From Opitutia bacterium (GTDB lineage Bacteria > Verrucomicrobiota > Verrucomicrobiae > Opitutales > UBA953), in contig CANHZL010000035.1 of assembly GCA_947465345.1 (NCBI GenBank), positions 1 through 11,128 of the forward strand: DNA of 11,128 bases, read 5' to 3'. Under the pieces are notes generated by a model, which was given only the letters and a program-made list of their open reading frames with translations, had not been told where the DNA came from and searched no databases. The position numbers and the translations under genes were made by a program. This document shows positions 1-5,568 of this stretch, piece after piece. Numbering within the stretch: the first letter of the stretch is position 1; each line of letters opens with the position of its first letter.

Positions 1-141
1 GAACGCGTCTCGCAGGTCATGCGCGCCCGCCTCTTCTACCTCCGCGATCGCCAGGGCAAGTCGGCCACCAAGGTCAAAGAAAAGCGCTTCGACCCGACCG
101 AGCACGCCGCTGCGGCTGCCGCGGCCGCTGCCGCCAAGTAA
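1..141 (+). CDS. rplS: Large ribosomal subunit protein bL19, C-terminal part (5' end outside window)
   Basis: Only the last 46 codons are present, in frame 1 from the window edge to a TAA stop. The peptide contains the hallmark bL19 C-terminal segment, RARLFYLRDRQGKSATKVKE, corresponding to the family's RAKLYYLRDR-GKAARIKE region that packs against 16S rRNA at the subunit interface. After this conserved core the protein carries an extra tail of about 14 residues ending in ten consecutive alanines and one lysine. These are encoded by mixed Ala codons, so it is not a simple nucleotide microsatellite. A strong intrinsic terminator follows 21 nt after the stop, so rplS is the last gene of its transcript. 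In many bacteria rplS ends an rpsP-rimM-trmD-rplS operon, but here rpsP lies downstream on its own. Identification is firm from the conserved motif even though the N-terminus is not visible. Confidence 0.9.
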   Translation, partial: ERVSQVMRARLFYLRDRQGKSATKVKEKRFDPTEHAAAAAAAAAAK

Positions 142-162
142 GCCTTTCAGGCTTCCCCGAAA

Positions 163-186
163 CCCCGCCGAACGGCGGGGTTTTTT
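163..186 (+). terminator. Intrinsic terminator of rplS
   Basis: A 7-bp GC stem, CCCCGCC (163-169) with GGCGGGG (174-180), closes a GAAC tetraloop and is followed directly by six T residues (181-186). It begins 21 nt after the rplS stop codon. This is a textbook Rho-independent terminator and separates rplS from rpsP. Confidence 0.93.
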
Positions 187-294
187 GTGCCTGAATCCTA
201 CGCCTAATCGGCAGCCCCTCGAAAATGGCATTTAGCCCCCTATTCGCGGGATACATCCTAACCCACTTATTAACAGTGGCTTGATTTGCGTGTT

Positions 295-380
295 TTGAGA
301 GAAGCCAACAACGCTGAGGGTAAAATTTTCCAGAAACCTACCGGGGAATGCTTGACTCCCCCCTCCCCTCCTGCGTTTTT
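295..380 (+). promoter_or_regulatory. Candidate promoter elements upstream of rpsP
   Basis: The 245-nt gap between the rplS terminator and rpsP must hold the rpsP promoter. Two weak sigma70-like options are visible. One is TTGACT (352-357), a 17-nt spacer and the poor -10 GTTTTT (375-380). The other is the good -10 TAAAAT (321-326) whose nearest -35, TTGAGA (295-300), sits 20 nt away, which is too far. TTGACT also occurs upstream of rpsT, which slightly favours the first option. I see no small gene, structured RNA or repeat in the rest of the gap. Confidence 0.3.
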
Positions 381-431
381 GCACATCCGTCTTTTGGAAT
401 CACTCCCAAGACGACAACCACCTTCTCCACC

Positions 432-698
432 ATGCTACGCATCCGCCTCCAACGCTTCGGTACGAAAAACGAGCCGACCTACCGCCTCGTCGTCGCCGAA
501 CAAGCCATCCGCCGTGACGGCCGTTTTGTCGAAGTCCTCGGCAACTACAATCCCCGCGCCCGTGGCAAGACCCCGGGTCTCGTGATCAACGTCGAGCGCG
601 TCGACCATTGGGTCAAGCTCGGCGCCCAGCCGTCCGACACCGCGAAGTCGCTCGTGAAGCGTGCCCGCGAAGAAGCGGCGGCTCCGGCCAAGGCCTAA
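432..698 (+). CDS. rpsP: Small ribosomal subunit protein bS16
   Basis: This 88-residue protein is the usual length for bS16, which binds 16S rRNA in the body of the 30S subunit and is needed for its assembly. The N-terminus MLRIRLQRFGTKNEPTYRLV is diagnostic, followed by the family's AIRRDGRFVEVLGNYNPR block and a short Ala/Lys tail (EEAAAPAKA). The reading frame is open further upstream to 348, but those extra residues are Pro/Thr-rich and unlike bS16, so ATG 432 is chosen. No Shine-Dalgarno motif precedes it; the leader reads CTTCTCCACC. It has its own leader and a downstream hairpin, so it is probably monocistronic. Its usual partners rimM and trmD are not next to it in this window. Confidence 0.97.
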   Translation: MLRIRLQRFGTKNEPTYRLVVAEQAIRRDGRFVEVLGNYNPRARGKTPGLVINVERVDHWVKLGAQPSDTAKSLVKRAREEAAAPAKA

Positions 699-737
699 GT
701 TAATTTACACGGCGGAAACGCCCACCCTGACGATGCT

Positions 738-761
738 TCACCCCGCCACCCGGCGGGGTGA
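738..761. terminator. Hairpin terminator between convergent rpsP and the FmdB-like gene
   Basis: A perfect 10-bp stem, TCACCCCGCC (738-747) with GGCGGGGTGA (752-761), closes an ACCC loop between two converging transcription units. The downstream tract is only weakly T-rich (TTCATTT) on the plus side and not T-rich on the minus side. It is plausible as a shared terminator or 3'-end stabiliser, but less canonical than the ones after rplS and rpsT. Confidence 0.7.
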
Positions 762-794
762 TTCATTTGGGGAGGTCGCCGACGGGCCGGCCGC

Positions 795-1058
795 TCAGTT
801 GATCTTATTCCAGCCGCCCTTGCCGTCCTTCTCCAACTTCTGGAAACCGGCCCGGGCTAGGCGCTGATCGCTCAGCGACTCCTTCATGGCACCCTCGCCA
901 TACTTGGTCGTGAGCGTAGGTGACTCGAGGACGCGGCGGCACGGCTCCTTGGTGACAGGGTGCTGGGTGAAGTCGGGAGCCTCGGGCGGAAGGTCGGCCT
1001 CGAACTCCACCCCGTCGGCTCCGTCGGGCATGATGACGATGTAGCGGCGCAGCGACAT
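795..1058 (-). CDS. FmdB-like small protein lacking the zinc-ribbon cysteines
   Basis: An 87-residue soluble protein. The layout matches a divergent branch of FmdB-type small regulatory proteins: an N-terminal strand (RRYIVIMPDG), an acidic stretch, an HPVTKEPCRRVLESP segment (residues 33-47), and a C-terminal RAGFQKLEKDGKGGWNK block resembling the GF-K-yekt tail of the family. Classical FmdB proteins carry two CxxC pairs that bind zinc; here only one cysteine (Cys40) remains, so the ribbon cannot form. The molecular role of FmdB proteins is poorly known, with transcriptional regulation proposed from the original formamidase/amidase loci. It is the last gene of the opp operon, starting 3 nt after the oppC stop, and ends at a hairpin shared with rpsP. 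The family assignment rests on remembered variants of the same length and could be wrong; the gene itself looks real from its position and spacing. Confidence 0.62.
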   Translation of the reverse strand: MSLRRYIVIMPDGADGVEFEADLPPEAPDFTQHPVTKEPCRRVLESPTLTTKYGEGAMKESLSDQRLARAGFQKLEKDGKGGWNKIN

Positions 1059-1061
1059 GGG

Positions 1062-1925
1062 TTACTTGCGGGAAGACCGTGGGTCGAAGGCGTCCCGCAG
1101 TCCGTCCCCAAGGAAGTTCAAGGACAGTAAGGTGAGCGCAAAGACGACGGAAGGAGAGATGAGCAACCAAGGGCACTCTTCCATGATGTCCGCCCCTTCT
1201 TTAATCATCAGGCCCCACGAGGTCATGGGCGCCTTCACGCCAAGCCCCAGGAAGCTCACGAAGGCCTCCAGGAGCATGACACCGGGCACCGTGAGGGTAG
1301 CGCACACGGCGATGGTGCCGGCGAGGTTGGGCAGGTAATGCCGACTGAAGATGCCCCAGCGCGACTGCCCGAGCGACTCGGCGGCCTGCACGAACTGCGA
1401 GCTCTTGAGCTCGCGGGTCTGATTACGAATGATGCGCGCCATGGTCAGCCAGGAGACGCCACCCACGGCCAAGAAAATCATTGGCATGTTCTGCCCGAAG
1501 ACGACCGTGCTCAGGATCACAATCAACGTCAGTGGCAGGGTGCTCACGATGTCGACGAACCGCATCAGGGCGTCCTCGGCGCGGCCACCGACTTCCGCCG
1601 CGAGCACGCCGTAGCAGATGCCCACGACCAGCGCGACGGCGGTGGCGATGAAGCCGACGCAGAGCGAAATCATCCCGCCTTGCAGTAGGCGTGAGAGCAC
1701 GTCGCGGCCGAGGAGATCCGTGCCGAGCCAATGCGCGGCGGACGGCGCCATGGCGCTACTCGCGAGATCCTGAGCCATGTACGGATACGGGGCGATCCAC
1801 GGCGAAAGGAAGCAGCTGGCGGCCACGGCCACCAGGAACCAGCCGGACCAGACCGCCGCGCGGTCGCGCCGGAAGCGCTGCCAGCCGCTTTCGGCAGCCA
1901 AGGACTCGACGACGGGGGCATTCAT
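1062..1925 (-). CDS. oppC: Oligopeptide ABC transporter, inner-membrane permease OppC-type
   Basis: A 287-residue permease of the binding-protein-dependent OppC/DppC family, which forms a heterodimer with OppB to move short peptides across the inner membrane. Visible landmarks in order: a first membrane segment (about 26-46); the GTDLLGRDVLSRLLQG signature (68-83) that opens the transport domain; further helices (about 86-110, 130-155, 205-228, 253-272); the EAA cytoplasmic loop at 181-200 (AAESLGQSRW then HYLPN), which docks the ATPase; SFLGLGV (224-230) and the FLGDGLRDAFDPR C-terminus. Length is normal. Its ATG overlaps the oppB stop in an ATGA arrangement, implying translational coupling. 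No SD lies at normal spacing. The substrate could be another peptide or a nickel-type ligand, since family sequence alone does not fix it. Confidence 0.9.
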   Translation of the reverse strand: MNAPVVESLAAESGWQRFRRDRAAVWSGWFLVAVAASCFLSPWIAPYPYMAQDLASSAMAPSAAHWLGTDLLGRDVLSRLLQGGMISLCVGFIATAVALVVGICYGVLAAEVGGRAEDALMRFVDIVSTLPLTLIVILSTVVFGQNMPMIFLAVGGVSWLTMARIIRNQTRELKSSQFVQAAESLGQSRWGIFSRHYLPNLAGTIAVCATLTVPGVMLLEAFVSFLGLGVKAPMTSWGLMIKEGADIMEECPWLLISPSVVFALTLLSLNFLGDGLRDAFDPRSSRK

Positions 1926-2839
1926 CGGTCGCGGGCCACCTTGGGGTTCAGCGCGGCGTTGGCCAAGTCCGCCGCAAGGTTGAGGAAGAGCAGCGCCGCT
2001 GCATAAACGATCGTCGTGCCAAGGATGAGCATCACGTCGCGATTAATAATGGCGGTGACGAAAAGACGACCCATGCCCGGGACGTCGAAAAGCGATTCGA
2101 TGACGAAAGAGCCCGAGACCAGGCCGGCCGCGGCGGGCCCGAGGTAGGTGACGACCGGCAGCAACGCGTTACGTAGCGCGTGCACGAACCAGACGCGCAA
2201 CGGCGGCACGCCCTTGGCGCGGGCCGTCCGGACGTAATCCAGCGAGCGCACCTCCATCAGTGAGCCTCGCGTCAGCCGGGCCAGCGGCGCGGCGGTGATC
2301 AGCCCGAGCGTGAAGGCGGGCAGAACGTAATGAATAGGCGAGCCCCATCCGCACGGCGGCAGCCAGCCCAAGCCCAGCGCAAAGACGAGCGCAAGAATCG
2401 GGCCGAGCACGAACGACGGAACGCAGATGCCCACGAGCGTGAAGCCCATCGGCACACGATCGAGCCAGCTGTTCGGGCGCGAGGCCGCCAGAACCCCGAC
2501 GGGCACGCCGATGAGTACGGCGATGAGCAGGGAGACTAGACCGAGGGAAGCGGAGACGCCGATGCGCGACCCGATAACTTCGCGGACGGACCAGCCTGGA
2601 TACTTGATGGACGGACCGAGGTCACCCTGAGCGAGCCTGACGATGTAATTCCCAAGCTGGACATGGACTGGCTGATCAAGGCCGTAGTACTGCTCAAGGC
2701 GCGCCTTCACTTCAGCGGGCAACGGGCGGTCCTTATCAAAAGGCCCCCCTGGCACCGCATGTGCGAGGAAGAACGTCGCGGCCACCACGATGAGTAGCAC
2801 CGGGAGCATCTCCGCCAAGCGACGCAGGACGTAAGCCAT
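1922..2839 (-). CDS. oppB: Oligopeptide ABC transporter, inner-membrane permease OppB-type
   Basis: This 305-residue permease is almost exactly the length of E. coli OppB (306). It has the N-terminal helix (about 8-28), the OppB-specific periplasmic PGGPFDKDRPLP segment (30-41), the QGDLGPSIKYPGWSV block (71-85), the RTARAKG / HALRNALLPV EAA loop (204-229), FVIESLFDVPGMGRLF (245-260) and the NPK C-terminus. These follow E. coli OppB more closely than DppB, so oligopeptides are the likely substrate. The frame is open for 30 more codons upstream, inside the lipoprotein gene. ATG 2839 is chosen because MAYVLRRLAEMLPV is the family's usual N-terminus and the ATG shares one base with the preceding stop (TGATG). 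No oppA, oppD or oppF is present in the window. Confidence 0.93.
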   Translation of the reverse strand: MAYVLRRLAEMLPVLLIVVAATFFLAHAVPGGPFDKDRPLPAEVKARLEQYYGLDQPVHVQLGNYIVRLAQGDLGPSIKYPGWSVREVIGSRIGVSASLGLVSLLIAVLIGVPVGVLAASRPNSWLDRVPMGFTLVGICVPSFVLGPILALVFALGLGWLPPCGWGSPIHYVLPAFTLGLITAAPLARLTRGSLMEVRSLDYVRTARAKGVPPLRVWFVHALRNALLPVVTYLGPAAAGLVSGSFVIESLFDVPGMGRLFVTAIINRDVMLILGTTIVYAAALLFLNLAADLANAALNPKVARDR

Positions 2840-3123
2840 CAGCGATTTTTGTCGGCGGCTTTGACGCGCTTTTCCAACTCTTCGGTCGTCGGCGGCGGCG
2901 GCAAGCCAGCGGCGCCCTTGGTCGTCCACCCCATCTTGATTGCCATAGCCTCGTACTCTTGCGGATTCAGCGTGCCACGCGCCTTGAACCGGGCCTTCCG
3001 TTCTTCGGTGTCATCCAGCATCTTTTCCTCGGCGATGGCCAAATCCCGTTTCGGGTTCGGCAAAGAACAACCGACGCCGAACAGCGCGCAGGCGAGCAGA
3101 AGGACATGGGGCAAGGACTTCAT
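2839..3123 (-). CDS. Small predicted lipoprotein of the opp operon, unknown function
   Basis: A 94-residue protein with a clear type II signal peptide: basic start (MKSLPH), hydrophobic core (VLLLACALF) and lipobox GVGC with Cys19 as the lipidated residue. Gly at -3 is less usual than Leu. Ser20 at +2 is not an inner-membrane retention residue, so outer-membrane anchoring is likely by the E. coli rule. The mature part is about 75 residues, highly charged and predicted helical, with a Pro-rich PPPPTTEE hinge (76-83) and a Lys-rich end. I recognise no domain. It lies 8 nt after the DCC gene and its stop overlaps the oppB start by one base, so it is co-translated with the permeases. It is far too short to be the peptide-binding protein OppA. 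LspA, encoded in this window, would process it. Confidence 0.8.
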   Translation of the reverse strand: MKSLPHVLLLACALFGVGCSLPNPKRDLAIAEEKMLDDTEERKARFKARGTLNPQEYEAMAIKMGWTTKGAAGLPPPPTTEELEKRVKAADKNR

Positions 3124-3131
3124 GCGGGGTT

Positions 3132-3518
3132 CTATTCCGCGAGGTCGTACGGGCTCAAGCGCGTACAGGAGGAGGGTCCGGCGAAACGATGGCGGCGGCG
3201 GGCGACCTGATCATAGACAAAGTCGCGCCATACGGCCGGACAGAGACGAGCCGTGATGGCCAGCAGCCCCCAGCCTCCGCCGAGAGCCCTTAAGAGGAGG
3301 AGTACGGCATCCGAACGCACCAGGCGACGAGACCCATCCCAGACGACGATTGTACCCATATCGCCGCCCGAAGGCTCGCCGGCGATGCGGGCGACCTCGC
3401 CTTGGTTTGTAGCGAAGATCATGGCGCCGGCGACATTGCGGCGGGCCAGCCAGGCCGCCGTGCCATTGCACAAGGCACAGGTGCCATCAATGAGCACGAG
3501 CAGAGGCGTTTTCCGCAT
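3132..3518 (-). CDS. DCC-family (DUF393) thiol-disulfide oxidoreductase-like protein
   Basis: This 128-residue protein has the family-defining N-terminal D-x-x-C-x-x-C motif at residues 11-17 (DGTCALC) inside a thioredoxin-like first strand and helix, the SDAVL segment (69-73), and the C-terminal signature RLCPAVWRDFVYDQVA followed by RRRHRFAG (91-114). DCC-family proteins (YuxK-like) are predicted thiol-disulfide oxidoreductases; their physiological substrates are largely unknown. No signal peptide is seen, so it is likely cytoplasmic. It heads the five-gene leftward operon, 8 nt before the lipoprotein gene. Its link to peptide uptake is only positional. No SD precedes the ATG (leader GGCTCCGCCT). 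A weak TTGCCC (3552-3557 region) to TATCGC promoter-like pair lies just upstream, too poor to annotate separately. Confidence 0.88.
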   Translation of the reverse strand: MRKTPLLVLIDGTCALCNGTAAWLARRNVAGAMIFATNQGEVARIAGEPSGGDMGTIVVWDGSRRLVRSDAVLLLLRALGGGWGLLAITARLCPAVWRDFVYDQVARRRHRFAGPSSCTRLSPYDLAE

Positions 3519-3609
3519 AGGCGGAGCCTAAGCGATACCTCGCAGGTGTGAAGGGGCAAAAGGCCCCCTCAGCGCCCAGAGAAAGGCCCATTAAGTCCAG
3601 CGAAAGCGC

Positions 3610-3638
3610 TTGTCATGGGCCTGCGGCACTGCCAAGTT
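3610..3638 (+). promoter_or_regulatory. Candidate promoter of tRNA-Tyr
   Basis: TTGTCA (3610-3615) matches five of six bases of the -35 consensus. At 17-nt spacing CAAGTT (3633-3638) is a weak -10. It would place transcription start about 10 nt before the mature tRNA 5' end, which is reasonable for a tRNA gene. The rest of 3519-3654 holds only a small GGGGC/GCCCC hairpin at 3553-3567. Confidence 0.3.
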
Positions 3639-3654
3639 GCCCTTCCTGTTGGCC

Positions 3655-3741
3655 GGAAGGGTATCCAAGTGGCTAAAGGTCGCGGACTGTAAATCCGTTC
3701 AGCTTCGCTGTTCGTGGGTTCGAATCCCACCCCTTCCACCA
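3655..3741 (+). tRNA. tRNA-Tyr (anticodon GTA)
   Basis: A complete class II tRNA of 87 nt including an encoded CCA. The acceptor stem GGAAGGG (3655-3661) pairs fully with CCCTTCC (3731-3737). The discriminator is A3738, as expected for tyrosine, and CCA is at 3739-3741. The anticodon stem GCGGA/TCCGT (3682-3686 with 3694-3698, one G-U) holds loop CTGTAAA with anticodon GTA at 3689-3691. A long variable arm (AGCTTCGCT region, 3701-3709) and a T loop reading GGTTCGAATCC are present. Bacterial tRNA-Tyr is one of the three class II tRNAs, so anticodon, discriminator and variable arm agree. Confidence 0.97.
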
Positions 3742-3752
3742 GCAGGACTCAT

Positions 3753-3775
3753 GAGGCCCCTCCAAAGGGGGCCTC
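3753..3775 (+). terminator. Hairpin downstream of tRNA-Tyr
   Basis: An 8-bp stem, GAGGCCCC (3753-3760) with GGGGCCTC (3768-3775), lies 11 nt after the tRNA CCA. Outer GCAGG (3742-3746) and CCTGC (3778-3782) can extend it. There is no T tract afterwards, so it is either a weak terminator or a 3'-processing/stability structure. Confidence 0.5.
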
Positions 3776-3802
3776 TCCCTGCCTGAAAGCCTCAAATCCG
3801 CG

Positions 3803-3837
3803 TTGACTCCGAGGGCCGCCCACGGCTTCCCTACTAA
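3803..3837 (+). promoter_or_regulatory. Candidate promoter elements upstream of rpsT
   Basis: TTGACT (3803-3808) is a good -35 match and recurs upstream of rpsP. At 17-nt spacing the -10 would be CTTCCC, which is poor. The -10-like TACTAA (3832-3837) is 23 nt away and only 5 nt before the ATG, which would give an almost leaderless mRNA. Neither arrangement is canonical. Confidence 0.28.
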
Positions 3838-3842
3838 CTCAC

Positions 3843-4088
3843 ATGGCCAACATCAAAGCTAACAAGAAGAGCATCCGCCAGACCGCCCGTCGCGCTGAGC
3901 ACAACAAGATCGTCCGCACCCGCCTCAAGTCCCTCGTCAAGAGCCTGACTGGTGACAACGTCGTTGCTTCCGCCTCCCAGGTTGCTTCCGCCGCCGATAA
4001 GGCCGCGAAGACCGGCGTGATTCATCGCAACAAGGCGAACCGCATCAAGGCTCGCCTCGCGAAGAAGCTCGCTGCCGCCAAGAAGTAA
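3843..4088 (+). CDS. rpsT: Small ribosomal subunit protein bS20
   Basis: This 81-residue, strongly basic, all-helical protein has the bS20 start MANIKANKKSIRQTARRAEH, a Thr-Arg-Leu-Lys core (VRTRLKSLVKSL) and the C-terminal GVIHRNKANRIKARLAKKL block that binds 16S rRNA at the base of the 30S body. Length is slightly below the E. coli protein (87). It is flanked by tRNA-Tyr upstream and a strong terminator downstream, so it is probably monocistronic. No Shine-Dalgarno precedes it; the leader reads CTACTAACTCAC directly before ATG. In E. coli S20 represses its own translation; nothing here shows whether that occurs. Confidence 0.98.
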   Translation: MANIKANKKSIRQTARRAEHNKIVRTRLKSLVKSLTGDNVVASASQVASAADKAAKTGVIHRNKANRIKARLAKKLAAAKK

Positions 4089-4110
4089 TGCCGGCCGGCC
4101 CCCTCACCGA

Positions 4111-4139
4111 CCCCGTCGCCTAGGCGCCGGGGTTTTTTT
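4111..4139 (+). terminator. Intrinsic terminator of rpsT
   Basis: CCCCG (4111-4115) pairs with CGGGG (4128-4132) and CGCC (4117-4120) with GGCG (4123-4126) around one T/C internal mismatch, followed by seven T residues (4133-4139). A strong Rho-independent terminator, 22 nt after the rpsT stop. The next gene starts only 11 nt beyond the T run. Confidence 0.92.
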
Positions 4140-4149
4140 GTCCCCGGCA

Positions 4150-4953
4150 ATGTCCGACCAGCCTCCCGCCTCCATCGGTTTCGCCGCTGGTCTGCTCGGC
4201 GAAGAAGCCTATCGCATGGCCGTCCTGGCCTACGGCCCAGGTTGGGTCGCGCTCGATAAACCCAGTGGCGTCGCCTTGGAAGAACACCCTTGGCAGAAAG
4301 GAGCACCCACCCTGCTCGGCCAATTGCGCGTGCAGCTCGAAGCTGGCAAGCCGGAGATGGTCCGCCTCGGCCTCGCCGAACCCGCCGCGATCTTCGGCCC
4401 GGAACCGGAATCCTCCGGTGTCGCGATCATCGCCGACCGCGCCACCGCGATGGCGGACTGGCGCGAGGCCCTCGGCTCAGGTGCCTTCCGCTTTGACTTC
4501 GAATTTATCGCGCGGACGGATGACGCCCCAGAAGACGCCGGCATCTGCGACCTACCCGTGGGGATGGACGACTCGCAGGAACGTGCGTTCGTCTCGCACC
4601 GCAACGGCAAGCACGCCCAGACCCGCTTCGAACCGGGCCGCGCTTGCGGCCGCTGGCGGCTCTGGACCGCGCACACGCCCTTCCCTCGCCGCGACCAGGT
4701 CCGTATTCATGCCACCGAATGCGGTATCCGCATCGCGGGAGAGCTGAAGTATGGCCGCTCGGGACGCGTCACGCTCACCGATACAACGCCGAAAGGCCGC
4801 CTCAATAAAGGCGAGGACAAGCCCTTGCACCGCGGCTTACTGCTGCGCATCGCGCGAGTCACCGGCAAGGTCGCCGGCAAGGAGTTTGAAGTCATCGCAC
4901 CGCGGCCCGATGACTTCGCGACGGTGGTGAAGCGCCTGTCGAAAGGAATCTGA
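4150..4953 (+). CDS. RluA-family pseudouridine synthase homologue with altered catalytic motif
   Basis: A 267-residue protein with the order of RluA-type RNA pseudouridine synthases: the early GWVALDKPSGVAL strand (31-43, compare vlnKPsGllv), the catalytic-loop region at 82-90, an RDQVRIHATECG block (181-192, compare tHQiRvH), AGELKYG (196-202, compare GDplYG) and LHRGLLLRI (227-235). The catalytic signature HRLDxxTSG instead reads FGPEPESSG, so the nucleophilic Asp is replaced by Glu85 and the HRL is lost, while SSG is kept. The protein may be inactive, may bind RNA only, or may have a changed chemistry. ATG 4150 is preferred to an in-frame TTG at 4138 that overlaps the rpsT terminator. Its stop is immediately adjacent to that of the opposing flavin reductase gene. 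Start and family are well supported; function is uncertain. Confidence 0.78.
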   Translation: MSDQPPASIGFAAGLLGEEAYRMAVLAYGPGWVALDKPSGVALEEHPWQKGAPTLLGQLRVQLEAGKPEMVRLGLAEPAAIFGPEPESSGVAIIADRATAMADWREALGSGAFRFDFEFIARTDDAPEDAGICDLPVGMDDSQERAFVSHRNGKHAQTRFEPGRACGRWRLWTAHTPFPRRDQVRIHATECGIRIAGELKYGRSGRVTLTDTTPKGRLNKGEDKPLHRGLLLRIARVTGKVAGKEFEVIAPRPDDFATVVKRLSKGI

Positions 4954-5568
4954 TTAGCCCTCGGCCGGAAAGCGAAGCGTGAAACGATCCGTTGTGCGCG
5001 CATAGCCGTCCGGACTATTCAGCCGTCCAATCGGCGCATACTGCGCATAGTCGACCTTCCAGGTCGCTGGATCAGCCACGCCTTCGCGCACATGCGCGAG
5101 CAAGATCTCGACGACGACAAGCCGGTTATCGCCATACTTGCGGACATCCAGCAGGCGGCACTCGAGCGCCACGGGGCATTCGACGAGCCGCGGGACGCGC
5201 ACGCGCTCGGACGGCGTGAGCGTGAAACCTGCGCGCGGAACCTCGCTCACGCCCGGCGGCAGCGCACGCGCACACTCGACCATCTTCGCGGCGACGGGCT
5301 CGTCGCAGAGGTGGATGACGCATTCACCGTTAGCCGTCAGGTTGGCAGCGGTGTCCTTAAGGGAGCCGTCATCGCGGTCGGCTGGGGCGAAGACAGCGAT
5401 CGAGGGCTCCGTGCCCATGACGTTGAAGAACGAAAACGGAGCGGCATTGACCACGCCAGCCGCGTCGATTGTGGTAACGAGCGCGATGGGTCGCGGCACG
5501 ACGAGCCCCGCGAGCAGCTTGTACGCCAGGGCGCCCGGATGGGCGGCAACGTCGAAGCGCACGCTCAT
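4954..5568 (-). CDS. Flavin reductase-like (FMN-binding split-barrel) protein
   Basis: A 204-residue protein of the flavin reductase-like domain family (flavoredoxin/DIM6 type), which bind FMN in a split barrel and reduce flavin or transfer electrons. Landmarks: VVPRPIALVTTIDAAG (23-38) and NAAPFSFFNVMGTEPSIAVF (41-60), the FMN-contacting strands; KDTAANLTANGECVIHLC (71-88), the typical kDT--Ni-e-gefvvn helix-strand; and the closing YAPIGRLNSPDGYARTTDRF (177-196). No signal peptide is seen, so it is cytoplasmic. Its ATG overlaps the lspA stop by 4 nt (ATGA), making it the last, translationally coupled gene of the ileS-dksA-lspA operon. Its stop codon abuts the stop of the converging RluA-like gene. 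The physiological electron acceptor cannot be told from sequence. Confidence 0.9.
   Translation of the reverse strand: MSVRFDVAAHPGALAYKLLAGLVVPRPIALVTTIDAAGVVNAAPFSFFNVMGTEPSIAVFAPADRDDGSLKDTAANLTANGECVIHLCDEPVAAKMVECARALPPGVSEVPRAGFTLTPSERVRVPRLVECPVALECRLLDVRKYGDNRLVVVEILLAHVREGVADPATWKVDYAQYAPIGRLNSPDGYARTTDRFTLRFPAEG

Noticed and set aside
2840..2929. Longer N-terminus for OppB starting at 2929
   Set aside because: The extra 30 residues overlap the lipoprotein gene, are Arg/Gln/Asp-rich and precede the normal family start at 2839, which is coupled to the lipoprotein stop.
3553..3567. GGGGC/GCCCC hairpin upstream of tRNA-Tyr
   Set aside because: Only a 5-bp stem without a T tract, between two divergent units; too weak for a terminator or regulatory RNA.
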